A DNA stretch of 54,154 bases. Source: Sediminibacterium sp. Lineage in GTDB: Bacteria; Bacteroidota; Bacteroidia; B-17B0; Aurantibacillaceae. The stretch covers positions 1 through 54,154 of the forward strand of contig JASGCO010000029.1 of the NCBI GenBank assembly GCA_030054095.1, in the 5' to 3' direction. Shown in pieces: positions 16,077 to 24,415 of this stretch (position 1 is the first letter of the stretch; every line of letters starts with the position of its first letter). Below the pieces are notes generated by a model that did no database searches, was not told the origin of the DNA, and saw nothing but the letters and a program-made list of their open reading frames with translations. The position numbers were made by a program, and so were the translations under genes.

Positions 16077-17789
16077 ATGAAAAAATTTGAAAATAATTTT
16101 TATACCAAACCTTTACTTTCAGACATAACCCTGTTCCTTTTTACATTTTTGCTTTACTTCAAAAGTCTTTTTTTCGATTTTTCGCCAGCCGATGATCAAT
16201 GGCTTATTGTAAACAGCGAATCCCTGCTTAGTAAGTGGAGCAGCATTCCGGATGCTTTCCGCGATTGTATTCAGCGTTTTATGTATCGCCCGTTTTTAAG
16301 AATATCACTTATTACCGATTATCACATTGGCGGACTATCTCCCTTTATTTATCACTTTAGTAATATTAGTTTTCATGCTATTGCCGTATGGCTACTATAT
16401 AAAACGTTGCAAAAATTAACTACTCCCACTCATATAGCATTTTGGCTTGCTATGATTTTTGCCGCCCACCCTATTCTGCTCAATGCGGTTAGCTGGATCC
16501 CCGGTCGAAACGACTCCCTTTTATTCATCTTTTTTTGTGCCGCTTTGTTTCATTTGATCGTTTATGTCTCTTCCCTGAGGCGTAAAAACCTGATTCTGCA
16601 TAGTGTATTTCTGACCGCGGCGTTTTTTACAAAAGAAACAAGTATTGTTTTTCCCATTATCTACTTAATGATCCTGTTACTGGTTTTAAATAAACCCTTT
16701 CAACAAACCATAAAATTTATAGTCATCTGGTCATTCATCGGCGCAAGTTGGTTAATTCTGAGAAATCTGACTGTTGAAACAAATCCCTTAGCAAGCATAC
16801 ATAACGTTCCCTCTTTTTTAAGTGCGATGGCATACAATACAGGTAAACTTATTGTACCGATAGAACAATCAGTCTATCCTATCGTTACCAAAACAGGTAT
16901 TGTAATTGGCAGCCTTATCATTGCCGGTCTTTTCGCCGCTTATTTTTATGTTCCAGCAGTTCACAAAAAAAAGGCTTTAACCGGTTTAAGTGCTTTGTTT
17001 CTGGCATTACTATTACCAACCTGGTATGGATCAGGTACCACTTTAGGCGAACAATACGAACATCGGTTGTATTTATCCTGTTTTGGGCTATTTCTGTTTT
17101 TGAGCCAGTTAAAAGGGATAGATTCTAAAAAAGGACAGTATGTGCTAATGTTAATTACATTACTATTCAGTATAAAAACAGTTGCCCGGATGGATGTGTA
17201 CAAAACACAGGAAGCATACCTGAACGATGCTATTTCGGGATGCCCCAATAACTATTTCCTTCATTTTCAGGCAGGCAATTTATACGCTAAAAGCGGACGC
17301 TACGAACAAGCCTTAGCACACTATGACCTTTCTCTGAAAATTAATCCAACTAAAATTCAAACATTCCAGAACAGAACTAATGTATACATTGCGATGAATC
17401 GTTTGGATTTGGCCATTAGTGATTTAAACTCTGCACTTAAACTATCTGGTAATAAACCAGAACTACTTTACACACGGTACCAGATTTACCGGGAAACTAC
17501 CGATACTACTAACGCGATAAAGGACCTTACACTGTTGTTACAAAACCCAAATGCCACTTCCCAACTTCTCTCTGAAAACGATTTTGCCTTTTACTTCAAT
17601 TTTCAGTTAAAAGCAATAAACCGGTTAATACAGATTAACCCCGGCAATACGGCTTTAATTATTCAAAAAGCTAAATTTTTCATGGATTTTAATCAAAAAG
17701 ACAATGCACTTACCCTTTTAAAAGAAGCCTTGAAAACTTCGCCACAGGATCCTAACCTTCTTCTTTACCTTAAAGAATGCCAAAAATAA
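16077..17789 (+). CDS. Polytopic membrane protein with C-terminal TPR repeats (TMTC / O-mannosyltransferase-like)
   Basis: A 570-residue protein. The N-terminal ~370 residues have about nine to ten hydrophobic helices. An early acidic pair in 'FDFSPADDQWLIV' and the 'FMYRPFLRISLITDYHIGG' loop resemble GT-C glycosyltransferase-like TPR proteins, whose first luminal/periplasmic loop carries an acidic motif. The C-terminal ~180 residues hold tetratricopeptide repeats ('FLHFQAGNLYAKSGRYEQALAHYDLSLKINP', then 'LDLAISDLNSALKL'). A sugar transfer role from a lipid-linked donor is a family inference and is unproven. The ATG is preceded by TTG and TA..TTTG-like sequences, suggesting its own promoter. 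Confidence 0.75.
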   Translation: MKKFENNFYTKPLLSDITLFLFTFLLYFKSLFFDFSPADDQWLIVNSESLLSKWSSIPDAFRDCIQRFMYRPFLRISLITDYHIGGLSPFIYHFSNISFHAIAVWLLYKTLQKLTTPTHIAFWLAMIFAAHPILLNAVSWIPGRNDSLLFIFFCAALFHLIVYVSSLRRKNLILHSVFLTAAFFTKETSIVFPIIYLMILLLVLNKPFQQTIKFIVIWSFIGASWLILRNLTVETNPLASIHNVPSFLSAMAYNTGKLIVPIEQSVYPIVTKTGIVIGSLIIAGLFAAYFYVPAVHKKKALTGLSALFLALLLPTWYGSGTTLGEQYEHRLYLSCFGLFLFLSQLKGIDSKKGQYVLMLITLLFSIKTVARMDVYKTQEAYLNDAISGCPNNYFLHFQAGNLYAKSGRYEQALAHYDLSLKINPTKIQTFQNRTNVYIAMNRLDLAISDLNSALKLSGNKPELLYTRYQIYRETTDTTNAIKDLTLLLQNPNATSQLLSENDFAFYFNFQLKAINRLIQINPGNTALIIQKAKFFMDFNQKDNALTLLKEALKTSPQDPNLLLYLKECQK

Positions 17790-17885
17790 AACTAAGATTT
17801 TATCACCAGATAAATAATTTAGAGTAATTTGTATGTAAGTAAACAATTAGGTATCACGTTAAATTAAGATATTAAAAAAATCATC

Positions 17886-18095
17886 ATGGAAACTAAAGAA
17901 TACAGCAACGGCGAACTAACCATTGTATGGCAACAGCACCTGTGTGCTCACGCGGGAATTTGTGTTAAGACACTTCCCAAAGTGTATAATCCTAAAGAAC
18001 GTCCGTGGATAAAACCGGAACATGCAAGCACGGAAGCCTTAAAAGCTCAAATTGCAGCTTGTCCTTCTGGGGCGTTAACCTTTAAAGAACAGTAA
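17886..18095 (+). CDS. Small (4Fe-4S)-binding protein, Fer4_19 type
   Basis: A 69-residue protein of the divergent 4Fe-4S mono-cluster family. Cysteines sit at 'HLCAHAGICVKTLP' and 'AACPSGALTF', the C-terminal C-P-S-G-A-L being diagnostic. The 'RPWIKPEHASTEALKAQI' middle part also matches the family. It is probably an electron carrier or an iron-sulfur sensor. It is the first gene of a compact cluster, separated by 2 bp from an OsmC-type peroxidase. Confidence 0.9.
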   Translation: METKEYSNGELTIVWQQHLCAHAGICVKTLPKVYNPKERPWIKPEHASTEALKAQIAACPSGALTFKEQ

Positions 18096-18097
18096 AT

Positions 18098-18496
18098 ATG
18101 GCTGTTCGCGTACAAGCAGGCATTGGAGTAGAAAAATACTTTACAAAAGTAAGTGCCGGAACCAATACCATAATTACAGACGAACCTATAGATAAAGGTG
18201 GCGGCAATAAAGGGTTTAATCCGTATGAAGTGCTGGCGGCTTCGCTGGCCAGTTGTACGGCAGCTACCCTTCGCATGTACATTGACCGTAAACAATGGCA
18301 GGTTGGTAAAATAAACGTAGAAGTTGTTCTTGAAAACGATCCTCAAAACCATGTAGCACATTTTAAAAGGTATATTAGTTACGAAGATGCACAACTTGAT
18401 GAGACTCAGGAAAAACGACTACTTGCGATTGCAGAAGCCTGTCCTGTTCATAAGCTTTTAAACGGCGCCATTCATATTAATACTTTTACATCTTGA
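18098..18496 (+). CDS. OsmC-family peroxiredoxin
   Basis: A 132-residue OsmC/Ohr-like protein. The two reactive cysteines are in 'LAASLASCTAATLRMY' (about residue 53) and 'IAEACPVHKLLNG' (about 114), with the family features 'NPYEVLAASLASCTA' and 'CPVHK'. Members reduce organic hydroperoxides with thiol electrons. It begins 2 bp after the ferredoxin-like gene and ends 3 bp before a GNAT gene, so it is part of a tight operon. Confidence 0.93.
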   Translation: MAVRVQAGIGVEKYFTKVSAGTNTIITDEPIDKGGGNKGFNPYEVLAASLASCTAATLRMYIDRKQWQVGKINVEVVLENDPQNHVAHFKRYISYEDAQLDETQEKRLLAIAEACPVHKLLNGAIHINTFTS

Positions 18497-18499
18497 TGC

Positions 18500-18784
18500 A
18501 TGACGGAAATTAAACATACAAGCAACGAAAAAAACGGGAGTTTTGAGATTTTATTCGACGGGCGCCACGCCGGAACAATGACTTATACCTGGGCTGGAAC
18601 CGATAAATTTATTATAGACCATACCGAAGTAGAAGAAATGTATAACGGTAAAGGCTTGGGAAAAGAAATGGTTATGGCGGCGATTGAGTTTGCCCGTAAA
18701 AATAATCTCAAAATTATGCCACTTTGTCCTTTTGCCAAAAAAATCTTTGATGCTGATAAAACATTAAGTGATGTAAGGTTTTAA
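18500..18784 (+). CDS. Small GNAT-like N-acetyltransferase (YjdJ/NATD1 type)
   Basis: A 94-residue minimal GNAT domain. It has the core beta strands ('GSFEILFDGRHAGTMTYTW'), the acetyl-CoA loop ('HTEVEEMYNGKGLGKEMVMAAIEFARKNNLKIMPLCPFAKKIF', with G-K-G-L-G at about 53-57), and the C-P-F region typical of the short NATD1/YjdJ group. The acceptor is unknown. It is third in the redox/stress operon, 3 bp after OsmC. Confidence 0.92.
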   Translation: MTEIKHTSNEKNGSFEILFDGRHAGTMTYTWAGTDKFIIDHTEVEEMYNGKGLGKEMVMAAIEFARKNNLKIMPLCPFAKKIFDADKTLSDVRF

Positions 18785-18840
18785 ATGTTTGACTTATTCA
18801 TTATAAATCTTGTTCATCTTTATATTAAACACCTTTTTAA

Positions 18841-19371
18841 ATGAAACTATTAGCTTTTGCCGGGAGCACCTCCTCTACATCAATTAACCGCGAACTTGTC
18901 AAGTTTGTACTAAAATCGTTTACAGAACACGATGTTCAGTTACTTGATCTTAACGATTACGAAATGCCGCTTTTTTCCACAGATAAAGAAAAAGCAGGTT
19001 TTCCAAAAGAAGCCCATCTGTTTCTGGACGCTATTGCTAAAAGTGATGCTATTATCTGTTCAATGGCTGAACATAATCGGAATTTAACCGCGGCTTTTAA
19101 AAACACGTTCGACTGGTGTTCGCGTATTACCCCAAAAGTTTTTCAAAGTAAAAAAATGCTATTGTTAAGCACCTCTCCCGGAGGTTTTGGGGGTGGGAAT
19201 GCCATGAACATTGCCAAAAATACTTTCCCTGCTTTTGGAGCCGAGATTATTGAAACATTTTCGCTTCCTAAATTTCACGAAAATTTTGATCTGCAAAATG
19301 GTATTACAAATCCTGATTTACTAAAACAGTTAAACGAGAAGATAGACAGCTTTAAACTTCACCTTAAGTAA
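18841..19371 (+). CDS. NAD(P)H-dependent FMN reductase (flavodoxin-like fold)
   Basis: A 176-residue flavodoxin-like oxidoreductase. 'FAGSTSSTSINRELVKFV' near the N-terminus is the FMN phosphate-binding loop (G-S-x-x-x-x-S-x-N). 'DAIICSMAEHNRNLTAAFKNTFDW' matches the second FMN loop, where family members usually have a P-E-Y/H-N sequence, here A-E-H-N. 'LLSTSPGGFGGGNAM' is the third. It would reduce quinones or flavins with NAD(P)H. It lies 56 bp after the GNAT gene with an AT-rich gap, so it may be co-transcribed or independent. Confidence 0.9.
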   Translation: MKLLAFAGSTSSTSINRELVKFVLKSFTEHDVQLLDLNDYEMPLFSTDKEKAGFPKEAHLFLDAIAKSDAIICSMAEHNRNLTAAFKNTFDWCSRITPKVFQSKKMLLLSTSPGGFGGGNAMNIAKNTFPAFGAEIIETFSLPKFHENFDLQNGITNPDLLKQLNEKIDSFKLHLK

Positions 19372-19442
19372 TTTATTAAAAGACAAGAGCTGTTATCAGA
19401 TACACTCTGGCAAAATAAGTATGTACAAAACGCTTCTGTAAT

Positions 19443-20366
19443 TTAATACTGCTCGTACCAACTGAATTTATCGTGTACAATTTGCTCTTTTTCCTTTTTC
19501 AGGTATTCTAAAAATGAGATAGCTACCGGAGAATGCTTCTTATTTTTTAACCATATTAAACTCCAGGTAGTTATTATGGGCAACCCCTTTACTGGTATAA
19601 TTTGTAATTCATCCGTAAATAACTCATTTCTGATCCCTATTAAAGGCATAATGGAATAACCTAAATCGGCCAATAAAGCTTGTTTAACCGCTTCATTTGA
19701 TGTTAACTCCATTTTTTTTAATACAGATAAATTATTGCGTTCAATAAAGCGTTCCATCGTTTGAAGGGTACCAGATCCCTTTTCTCTGAAAATTAACGGC
19801 AAATCCTTAAACGCTTCTTTTATACTTAATCCTTTTTTACTTTTCGATCTGGGAGTTCCCACCAGAAATAATTTATTACGAAGCAAGTCCAGTTTATCTA
19901 CTTGTAAATTGGAAGGTAAAACAGAAACCAAGGCAAAGTCAACTTCATTTTTTTCTAAACTATCCAGAACCTTGTTTTTATTCGTCACATCCATTAGAAG
20001 TTCCACACTACCATGTCGTTTCATAAACCCTGAAAGAAAGTAAGGCATAACATATTTTCCGGTTGATACTACCGAAATTTTTAATCTCCCGGTCAGTTGT
20101 CCCTTGTAAGCCTGAGTCTTGTAATTTATGGCATAAACCTGATTCAATATGGCCTCGGCAGCTCCGGCTATTTCCTTGCCAAAATCGGTAATGTAAATCT
20201 TACGGCCTATCACTTCCGTTAGCGGAATATCAAACTGATCCTGAAAATTTTTTAACTGAATAGATACAGCTGGTTGTGTAAGATGTAACTCTTCCGATGC
20301 CTTGGTTACGCTTTTAGTTTGCACAATTTTTAAAAATATCTGCAACTGGTTCAATGTATAATTCAT
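19443..20366 (-). CDS. LysR-family transcriptional regulator
   Basis: A 307-residue LysR-type regulator. The N-terminal winged helix is clear ('YTLNQLQIFLKIVQTKSVTKASEELHLTQPAVSIQLKNF', about 2-40), followed by a linker helix and a periplasmic-binding-protein-like effector domain ('GRLKISVVSTGKYVMPYFLSGF ... VDFALVSVLP ... LLADLGYSIMPLIGI'). It resembles the CbbR/CysL-like branch. It is divergent from the isocitrate dehydrogenase gene across a very AT-rich 93-bp region. LysR proteins often control the divergent gene, so icd is the first candidate target. Confidence 0.93.
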   Translation of the reverse strand: MNYTLNQLQIFLKIVQTKSVTKASEELHLTQPAVSIQLKNFQDQFDIPLTEVIGRKIYITDFGKEIAGAAEAILNQVYAINYKTQAYKGQLTGRLKISVVSTGKYVMPYFLSGFMKRHGSVELLMDVTNKNKVLDSLEKNEVDFALVSVLPSNLQVDKLDLLRNKLFLVGTPRSKSKKGLSIKEAFKDLPLIFREKGSGTLQTMERFIERNNLSVLKKMELTSNEAVKQALLADLGYSIMPLIGIRNELFTDELQIIPVKGLPIITTWSLIWLKNKKHSPVAISFLEYLKKEKEQIVHDKFSWYEQY

Positions 20367-20459
20367 AAATATTTTTTATATATTTTATTATAAATATAAA
20401 TAAAAATATATGTAACAGATTATTCAATTTTGCATCATCATTTATTAAAACCCAAAACA
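20367..20459. promoter_or_regulatory. Divergent LysR / isocitrate dehydrogenase control region
   Basis: A 93-bp region, nearly pure A+T between about 20367 and 20412. Toward icd there is a 7/8 match to the -7 box (caattttg, 20425-20432) 27 bp before the ATG. LysR operators of T-N11-A type cannot be singled out in such AT-rich DNA. Confidence 0.45.
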
Positions 20460-21896
20460 ATGACAAGAATTACAGTAGCAAAAGGAGACGGCATAGGTCC
20501 GGAAATAATGGATGCCACTCTGGAAATAATTTTAGCCGCAGGTGCTAAAATCGAAATTGATGAAATAGAGGTTGGTGAAAAAGTGTATCTGGCCGGTAAC
20601 ACTTCGGGTATAGCTGCCGAGTCGTGGGATATTATCCGGAGAAACAAGATTTTTCTTAAAGCCCCTATTACAACCCCTCAGGGTGGCGGGTATAAAAGTT
20701 TAAATGTTACTACCCGTAAATTTCTGGGATTATACTCTAATGTACGCCCTTGTATGAGTTTACATCCCTTTGTAAGCACCAAACATCCGGTTATGGATCT
20801 GGTTATTGTAAGAGAAAATGAAGAAGATTTATATGCCGGCATTGAGCACCAGCAAACCGATGAAGTGGTGCAGTGCCTGAAATTAATCAGCCGGCCTGGT
20901 TGTGAAAAAATAATCCGCTACGCTTTTGAATACGCTAAACAACAAAACCGTAAAAAAGTAACCTGTTTTACCAAAGACAATATCATGAAACAAACGGATG
21001 GACTGTTCCATCAGGTGTTTGACGAAATAGCAAAGGAGTATCCCGAAATAGAAAACGAACACTGGATAATAGATATAGGTGCCGCCAAAATGGCCGATAC
21101 TCCCGAAGCGTTTGATGTAATTGTAATGCCAAACTTATATGGTGATGTTCTGAGTGATGTAGCCGCACAGATTACAGGCTCGGTTGGTTTAGCCGGATCG
21201 GCTAATATAGGCGAAGAATGCGCCATGTTTGAAGCTATACATGGATCTGCCCCGCGAAGAGCAGGACAAAATGTGGCCAATCCATCCGGGTTATTACAAG
21301 GCGCGATTATGATGCTAAACCACATCGGGCAAACAGAAGTTGCTGAAAAAGTTCAGAATGCCTGGCTGAAAACGCTCGAAGACGGCATTCACACGTATGA
21401 CATTTTTAAAGAAAATATCAGCAAACAAAAAGTAGGCACAAAAGAATTTGCCAAAGCTGTTATTGCCAACATTGGCCAAAAACCATCCATACTAAAACCC
21501 GTTTCTTACGCTAAAAATGCGGCATTACACCTTCCTAAATACAAGCGAAAATCCTCTGCAAAAAAAGAACTCGTAGGTGTTGATGTTTTTATTCACTGGA
21601 ACGGAACAGATCCCAACGAACTGGCCGAAAAAATTAAAGGCATTGAAACTCAGGACGCGCAACTATCTATGATCACCAACAGAGGCATAAAAGTTTGGCC
21701 GGATGGTTTTAAAGAAACATTTTGTACCGACCACTGGCGCTGCAGATTTAAGCCCTCTAACGGCTCAAAAATTGACAAAACAAGCATTACAGAGTTATTA
21801 GCAAATGCCATTAAACAGGATGTGGATACTATCAAAACAGAAAATTTATATGCGTTTGAGGGCAAAGCAGCTTACTCTTTAGGACAAGGACAATAA
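20460..21896 (+). CDS. icd: Isocitrate dehydrogenase, long Thermus/Rickettsia-type
   Basis: A 478-residue beta-decarboxylating dehydrogenase that converts isocitrate to 2-oxoglutarate in the TCA cycle. Visible motifs are the N-terminal 'VAKGDGIGPEIMDATLEI', the substrate loop 'SLNVTTRKFLGLYSNVRP', and the signature 'NLYGDVLSDVAAQITGSVGLAGSANIG'. 'FEAIHGSAPRRAGQNVANP' lies near the cofactor site. Residues about 340-478 form the extra C-terminal domain of the Thermus/Rickettsia-type enzymes and are absent from E. coli Icd and from 3-isopropylmalate dehydrogenases. The ATG at 20460 is chosen over an upstream ATG that adds ten unsupported residues. The cofactor (NAD or NADP) was not resolved. Confidence 0.92.
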   Translation: MTRITVAKGDGIGPEIMDATLEIILAAGAKIEIDEIEVGEKVYLAGNTSGIAAESWDIIRRNKIFLKAPITTPQGGGYKSLNVTTRKFLGLYSNVRPCMSLHPFVSTKHPVMDLVIVRENEEDLYAGIEHQQTDEVVQCLKLISRPGCEKIIRYAFEYAKQQNRKKVTCFTKDNIMKQTDGLFHQVFDEIAKEYPEIENEHWIIDIGAAKMADTPEAFDVIVMPNLYGDVLSDVAAQITGSVGLAGSANIGEECAMFEAIHGSAPRRAGQNVANPSGLLQGAIMMLNHIGQTEVAEKVQNAWLKTLEDGIHTYDIFKENISKQKVGTKEFAKAVIANIGQKPSILKPVSYAKNAALHLPKYKRKSSAKKELVGVDVFIHWNGTDPNELAEKIKGIETQDAQLSMITNRGIKVWPDGFKETFCTDHWRCRFKPSNGSKIDKTSITELLANAIKQDVDTIKTENLYAFEGKAAYSLGQGQ

Positions 21897-21907
21897 TTTA
21901 TAACACT

Positions 21908-22150
21908 ATGAACATACAACTTATACAGGGCGAATTTAGCGCCAGTGATGCTTTAGAACTCATCACGCAAATGGCAAGGATAAAGATTAAATACCATGAA
22001 GACAAAGTTATTTCTGAGTCCAGCGCTGAAGATATAAAATATAGGGAATCAAAAATTAAAACCCTTCAAAATGAACTCTCTAAACTAAGGGCGTTTACCC
22101 ATTCAGCAGGAAGCAACGTAAAACTGGAGGCTACCATTTGTATTGAATAA
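21908..22150 (+). CDS. Conserved-looking small hypothetical protein, 80 aa
   Basis: Not recognised. It is a soluble protein, largely helical and charged in the middle ('SSAEDIKYRESKIKTLQNELSKLRAF', about 38-63, likely coiled coil) between short beta-prone ends. It starts 11 bp after icd and its stop is followed 1 bp later by another small ATG, so it is probably co-transcribed with icd and the genes that follow. Confidence 0.65.
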   Translation: MNIQLIQGEFSASDALELITQMARIKIKYHEDKVISESSAEDIKYRESKIKTLQNELSKLRAFTHSAGSNVKLEATICIE

Positions 22151-22151
22151 C

Positions 22152-22322
22152 ATGAACCAAAAAACTATTTCCGGTGTGTTAGCACTACTTATCATGCTCA
22201 TTGCTGTTGTGTTTTCCGTTACAACCAAAGAGGCTGTAAATGGCAGTTTATATGCCTCTCTGGTTATTATATCCGGCCATTTTGTATCAGTTAATTTATC
22301 GGCACACAATAAACAGGATTAA
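22152..22322 (+). CDS. Small membrane protein, 56 aa
   Basis: A short reading frame starting MNQKTISGVLALLIMLIAVV and ending NLSAHNKQD. Residues about 6-22 form one strongly hydrophobic helix, and 'LYASLVIISGHFVSVNL' (about 34-50) may form a second. The start lies 1 bp after the preceding stop codon and the end lies 11 bp before the next gene, so spacing supports a real gene in the icd-linked operon. No family was recognised. Confidence 0.6.
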   Translation: MNQKTISGVLALLIMLIAVVFSVTTKEAVNGSLYASLVIISGHFVSVNLSAHNKQD

Positions 22323-22333
22323 CTGTTTTAAAT

Positions 22334-23170
22334 ATGTTTAAAGAACGTCCACTTCTGATAGCAACAAAGCACGAAAAAGAAAAATGTATGGCTCCGGTTC
22401 TCGAAAGAGAACTGGGCGTTAAGTGCTTTGTCGTTTCAGATCTGGATACTGATGCACTTGGAACATTTACGAGTGAAGTGGAAAGAAAAGATCCTCCTCT
22501 GACTACACTGCGTAATAAATGCCTGATGGGGATGACAAAAGCAAATTGTGATCTGGTCATTGCCAGCGAAGGATCCTTCGGCCCACATCCTTCTGTTTAT
22601 TTTGCACCAGCCAACGATGAAATGGTCATGCTGATGGATAAAAAAAACGATCTGGAAATTATTGCCCGGGAAATCAGCATGGAAACAAATTTCAACGGGA
22701 TTGATATTACGACTGAAAAAGAATTGCTTGATTTTGCAGAAAAAGCCCTATTCCCTTCCCACGGACTAATTATCCGGAAATCAAAAGACGATTTTACAGG
22801 CCTGGTTAAAGGCATCACTACTTACGATCTATTAATTACGACCTTTTCCTCCCTGCTGGCTGATCATGGAGGCGCTTACGTGGAAACCGATATGAGGGCC
22901 ATGTATAATCCTACCCGTATGAAAGTGATTGAAAAAGTCACCCAAAAACTGATCAATACCATAAACGTCTACTGTCCCTCCTGTCAAACACCAGGTTTTA
23001 GAGTTGCAGAAGTTATTAAAGGGCTCCCCTGCGGGTTGTGTGGTTTTCCTACCGAAAGCACCTTGTCTTATATTTATCAATGTGTCAAATGCCATTTTTC
23101 GAAGGAAGAAAAGTATCCTCACACTAAACAAGAAGAAGATCCAATGTATTGCAATATCTGTAACCCTTAA
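22334..23170 (+). CDS. DUF6671-like protein with C-terminal zinc ribbons
   Basis: A 278-residue protein. The N-terminal ~210 residues resemble an uncharacterised DUF6671-type domain ('RPLLIATKHEKEKCMAPVLERELG ... TLRNKCLMGMTKANCDLVIASEGSFGPHP ... MRAMYNPTRMKVIEKV'). The C-terminal ~60 residues carry four C-x-x-C pairs (CPSC, CGLC, CVKC, CNIC), enough for two structural zinc sites. No enzymatic function is established to my knowledge. It is last in the run icd - 80 aa - 56 aa - this gene, with gaps of 11, 1 and 11 bp. Confidence 0.72.
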   Translation: MFKERPLLIATKHEKEKCMAPVLERELGVKCFVVSDLDTDALGTFTSEVERKDPPLTTLRNKCLMGMTKANCDLVIASEGSFGPHPSVYFAPANDEMVMLMDKKNDLEIIAREISMETNFNGIDITTEKELLDFAEKALFPSHGLIIRKSKDDFTGLVKGITTYDLLITTFSSLLADHGGAYVETDMRAMYNPTRMKVIEKVTQKLINTINVYCPSCQTPGFRVAEVIKGLPCGLCGFPTESTLSYIYQCVKCHFSKEEKYPHTKQEEDPMYCNICNP

Positions 23171-23269
23171 TCTGATACTAATAAGAAAAGAAGAACTCTA
23201 TACGCGATTAGTCTATCATCCCCTCATTTTATTTCTACATCAGTTCACCAATATGTAAGGCCAAATGCC

Positions 23270-24328
23270 TCACTTTGTATCTAAATCCACTCCCTCCATT
23301 TGATCCAACTTCGTTTCTTTCTTCTTTGGCCGACCCCGTTTTTTCTTTACTTTTTCCATATCCTTCTTTTTATCAATCTTCGCCACTTTATTATCTTTCT
23401 TATCTATTTTTTCATCCTTGTCCTGCCTACGCTTACTTCTTGATGAGGATACTATTTCTGGTACTTCTTTTGAAAGTACTTTGGAAATCAACACGGAAGG
23501 TTTATAATTATCCCTGTCCGACTTGAACAATTCCAGTACTTTAGTCATCTGTTCTTTTTCCAAACCCAGTTCTTCTGTTTTTTCTTTTAAGGTTTCATCT
23601 GACCATTTTGCGTACGCTTTATGCTCTTCCGAGGCTCTTGCATCTATTGACACCCCATTGTTATCTATGGCTATTTGTTGCTTTGCACTTAAATCATCTT
23701 GCCGCATAACAGGAAGTGTTTTCTCCCAGGTTGCTCCGTGCACATGCCATTCGTGCAACAAGGTGGCATACAAATTTTCGATGGAGTCGTGCAATTTCAG
23801 ATTAAGGGCTATTTGTATTTTTAAGGGCGATTTGGCATCTACCGCTTTTAGTTGATTCTTTTTAAGGTAAGTCAACTGATCATAGTTTTTATAATCCTCT
23901 ACATGTTTTTGTTTATTCCCAATAAAAACAGCAGTAGAGCCAAACCAATTAAAATTCTTATTAAAAACACCCATAATTTCTACTATGTTAAGATCGCCCT
24001 TAGATAAAGGCGATTTTTCCAATATAGGTCTAAATTTCTCGGTTACAGTTTGAAACATTTCATACTTACTGCCTATCCCTTTATTTTGATCTGTGAGATC
24101 CCATTCCTTAATATCTACTTTAAACTGAGCCGGCTGATTTCCTGAAACCGGTACAATCGCTTTTTTTTGTTGTGTTAAGTGCTTATCGGCCATTTGCTGA
24201 ACAGACAACTGATGGATAGACTCTGAACGATTGTTTGTTACCCCTTTGCTCTTTTGAGATGTATGACCATGATGAAGGCCCCCTTTATCTTCTTTTTCCG
24301 GCGATCCTTTGGTTATTGCCTTGTACAT
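23270..24328 (-). CDS. Putative effector-like protein with eCIS-type leader, HExxxH motif and basic RGRP tail
   Basis: A 352-residue soluble protein without signal peptide. Residues 32-51 (N-N-R-S-E-S-I ... Q-M-A-D-K-H-L) match the leader of the 121-aa protein at 27029-27394 at 9 of 20 positions. They resemble the 'DNRPxxxAQxKLxxxADxxxxxQ' leader of Bacteroidota proteins with the eCIS_core (DUF4157) domain, which itself is absent. The middle contains H192-E-W-H-V-H197 in 'ATLLHEWHVHGATW', a possible metal site but not canonical HExxH. The C-terminal ~60 residues are extremely basic, with RGRP at 331-334 inside a Lys/Arg run, as in AT-hooks. A transferred or toxic role is inference. It stands alone, convergent with the DUF6671 gene. 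Confidence 0.75.
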   Translation of the reverse strand: MYKAITKGSPEKEDKGGLHHGHTSQKSKGVTNNRSESIHQLSVQQMADKHLTQQKKAIVPVSGNQPAQFKVDIKEWDLTDQNKGIGSKYEMFQTVTEKFRPILEKSPLSKGDLNIVEIMGVFNKNFNWFGSTAVFIGNKQKHVEDYKNYDQLTYLKKNQLKAVDAKSPLKIQIALNLKLHDSIENLYATLLHEWHVHGATWEKTLPVMRQDDLSAKQQIAIDNNGVSIDARASEEHKAYAKWSDETLKEKTEELGLEKEQMTKVLELFKSDRDNYKPSVLISKVLSKEVPEIVSSSRSKRRQDKDEKIDKKDNKVAKIDKKKDMEKVKKKRGRPKKKETKLDQMEGVDLDTK

Positions 24329-24415
24329 TTTCCGTTTTATTTTGGTGTCTCTAATTTACGTTTAAACTTAAACTAAACAAGAAGGTGATACCTGCAATTT
24401 TATTACCTTTAAAAC

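Noticed and set aside
23739..23756. H-E-W-H-V-H as a canonical HExxH zincin site
   Set aside because: The second His is at +5, not +4 (HExxxH), and no third ligand could be assigned, so a metalloprotease call is not supported.
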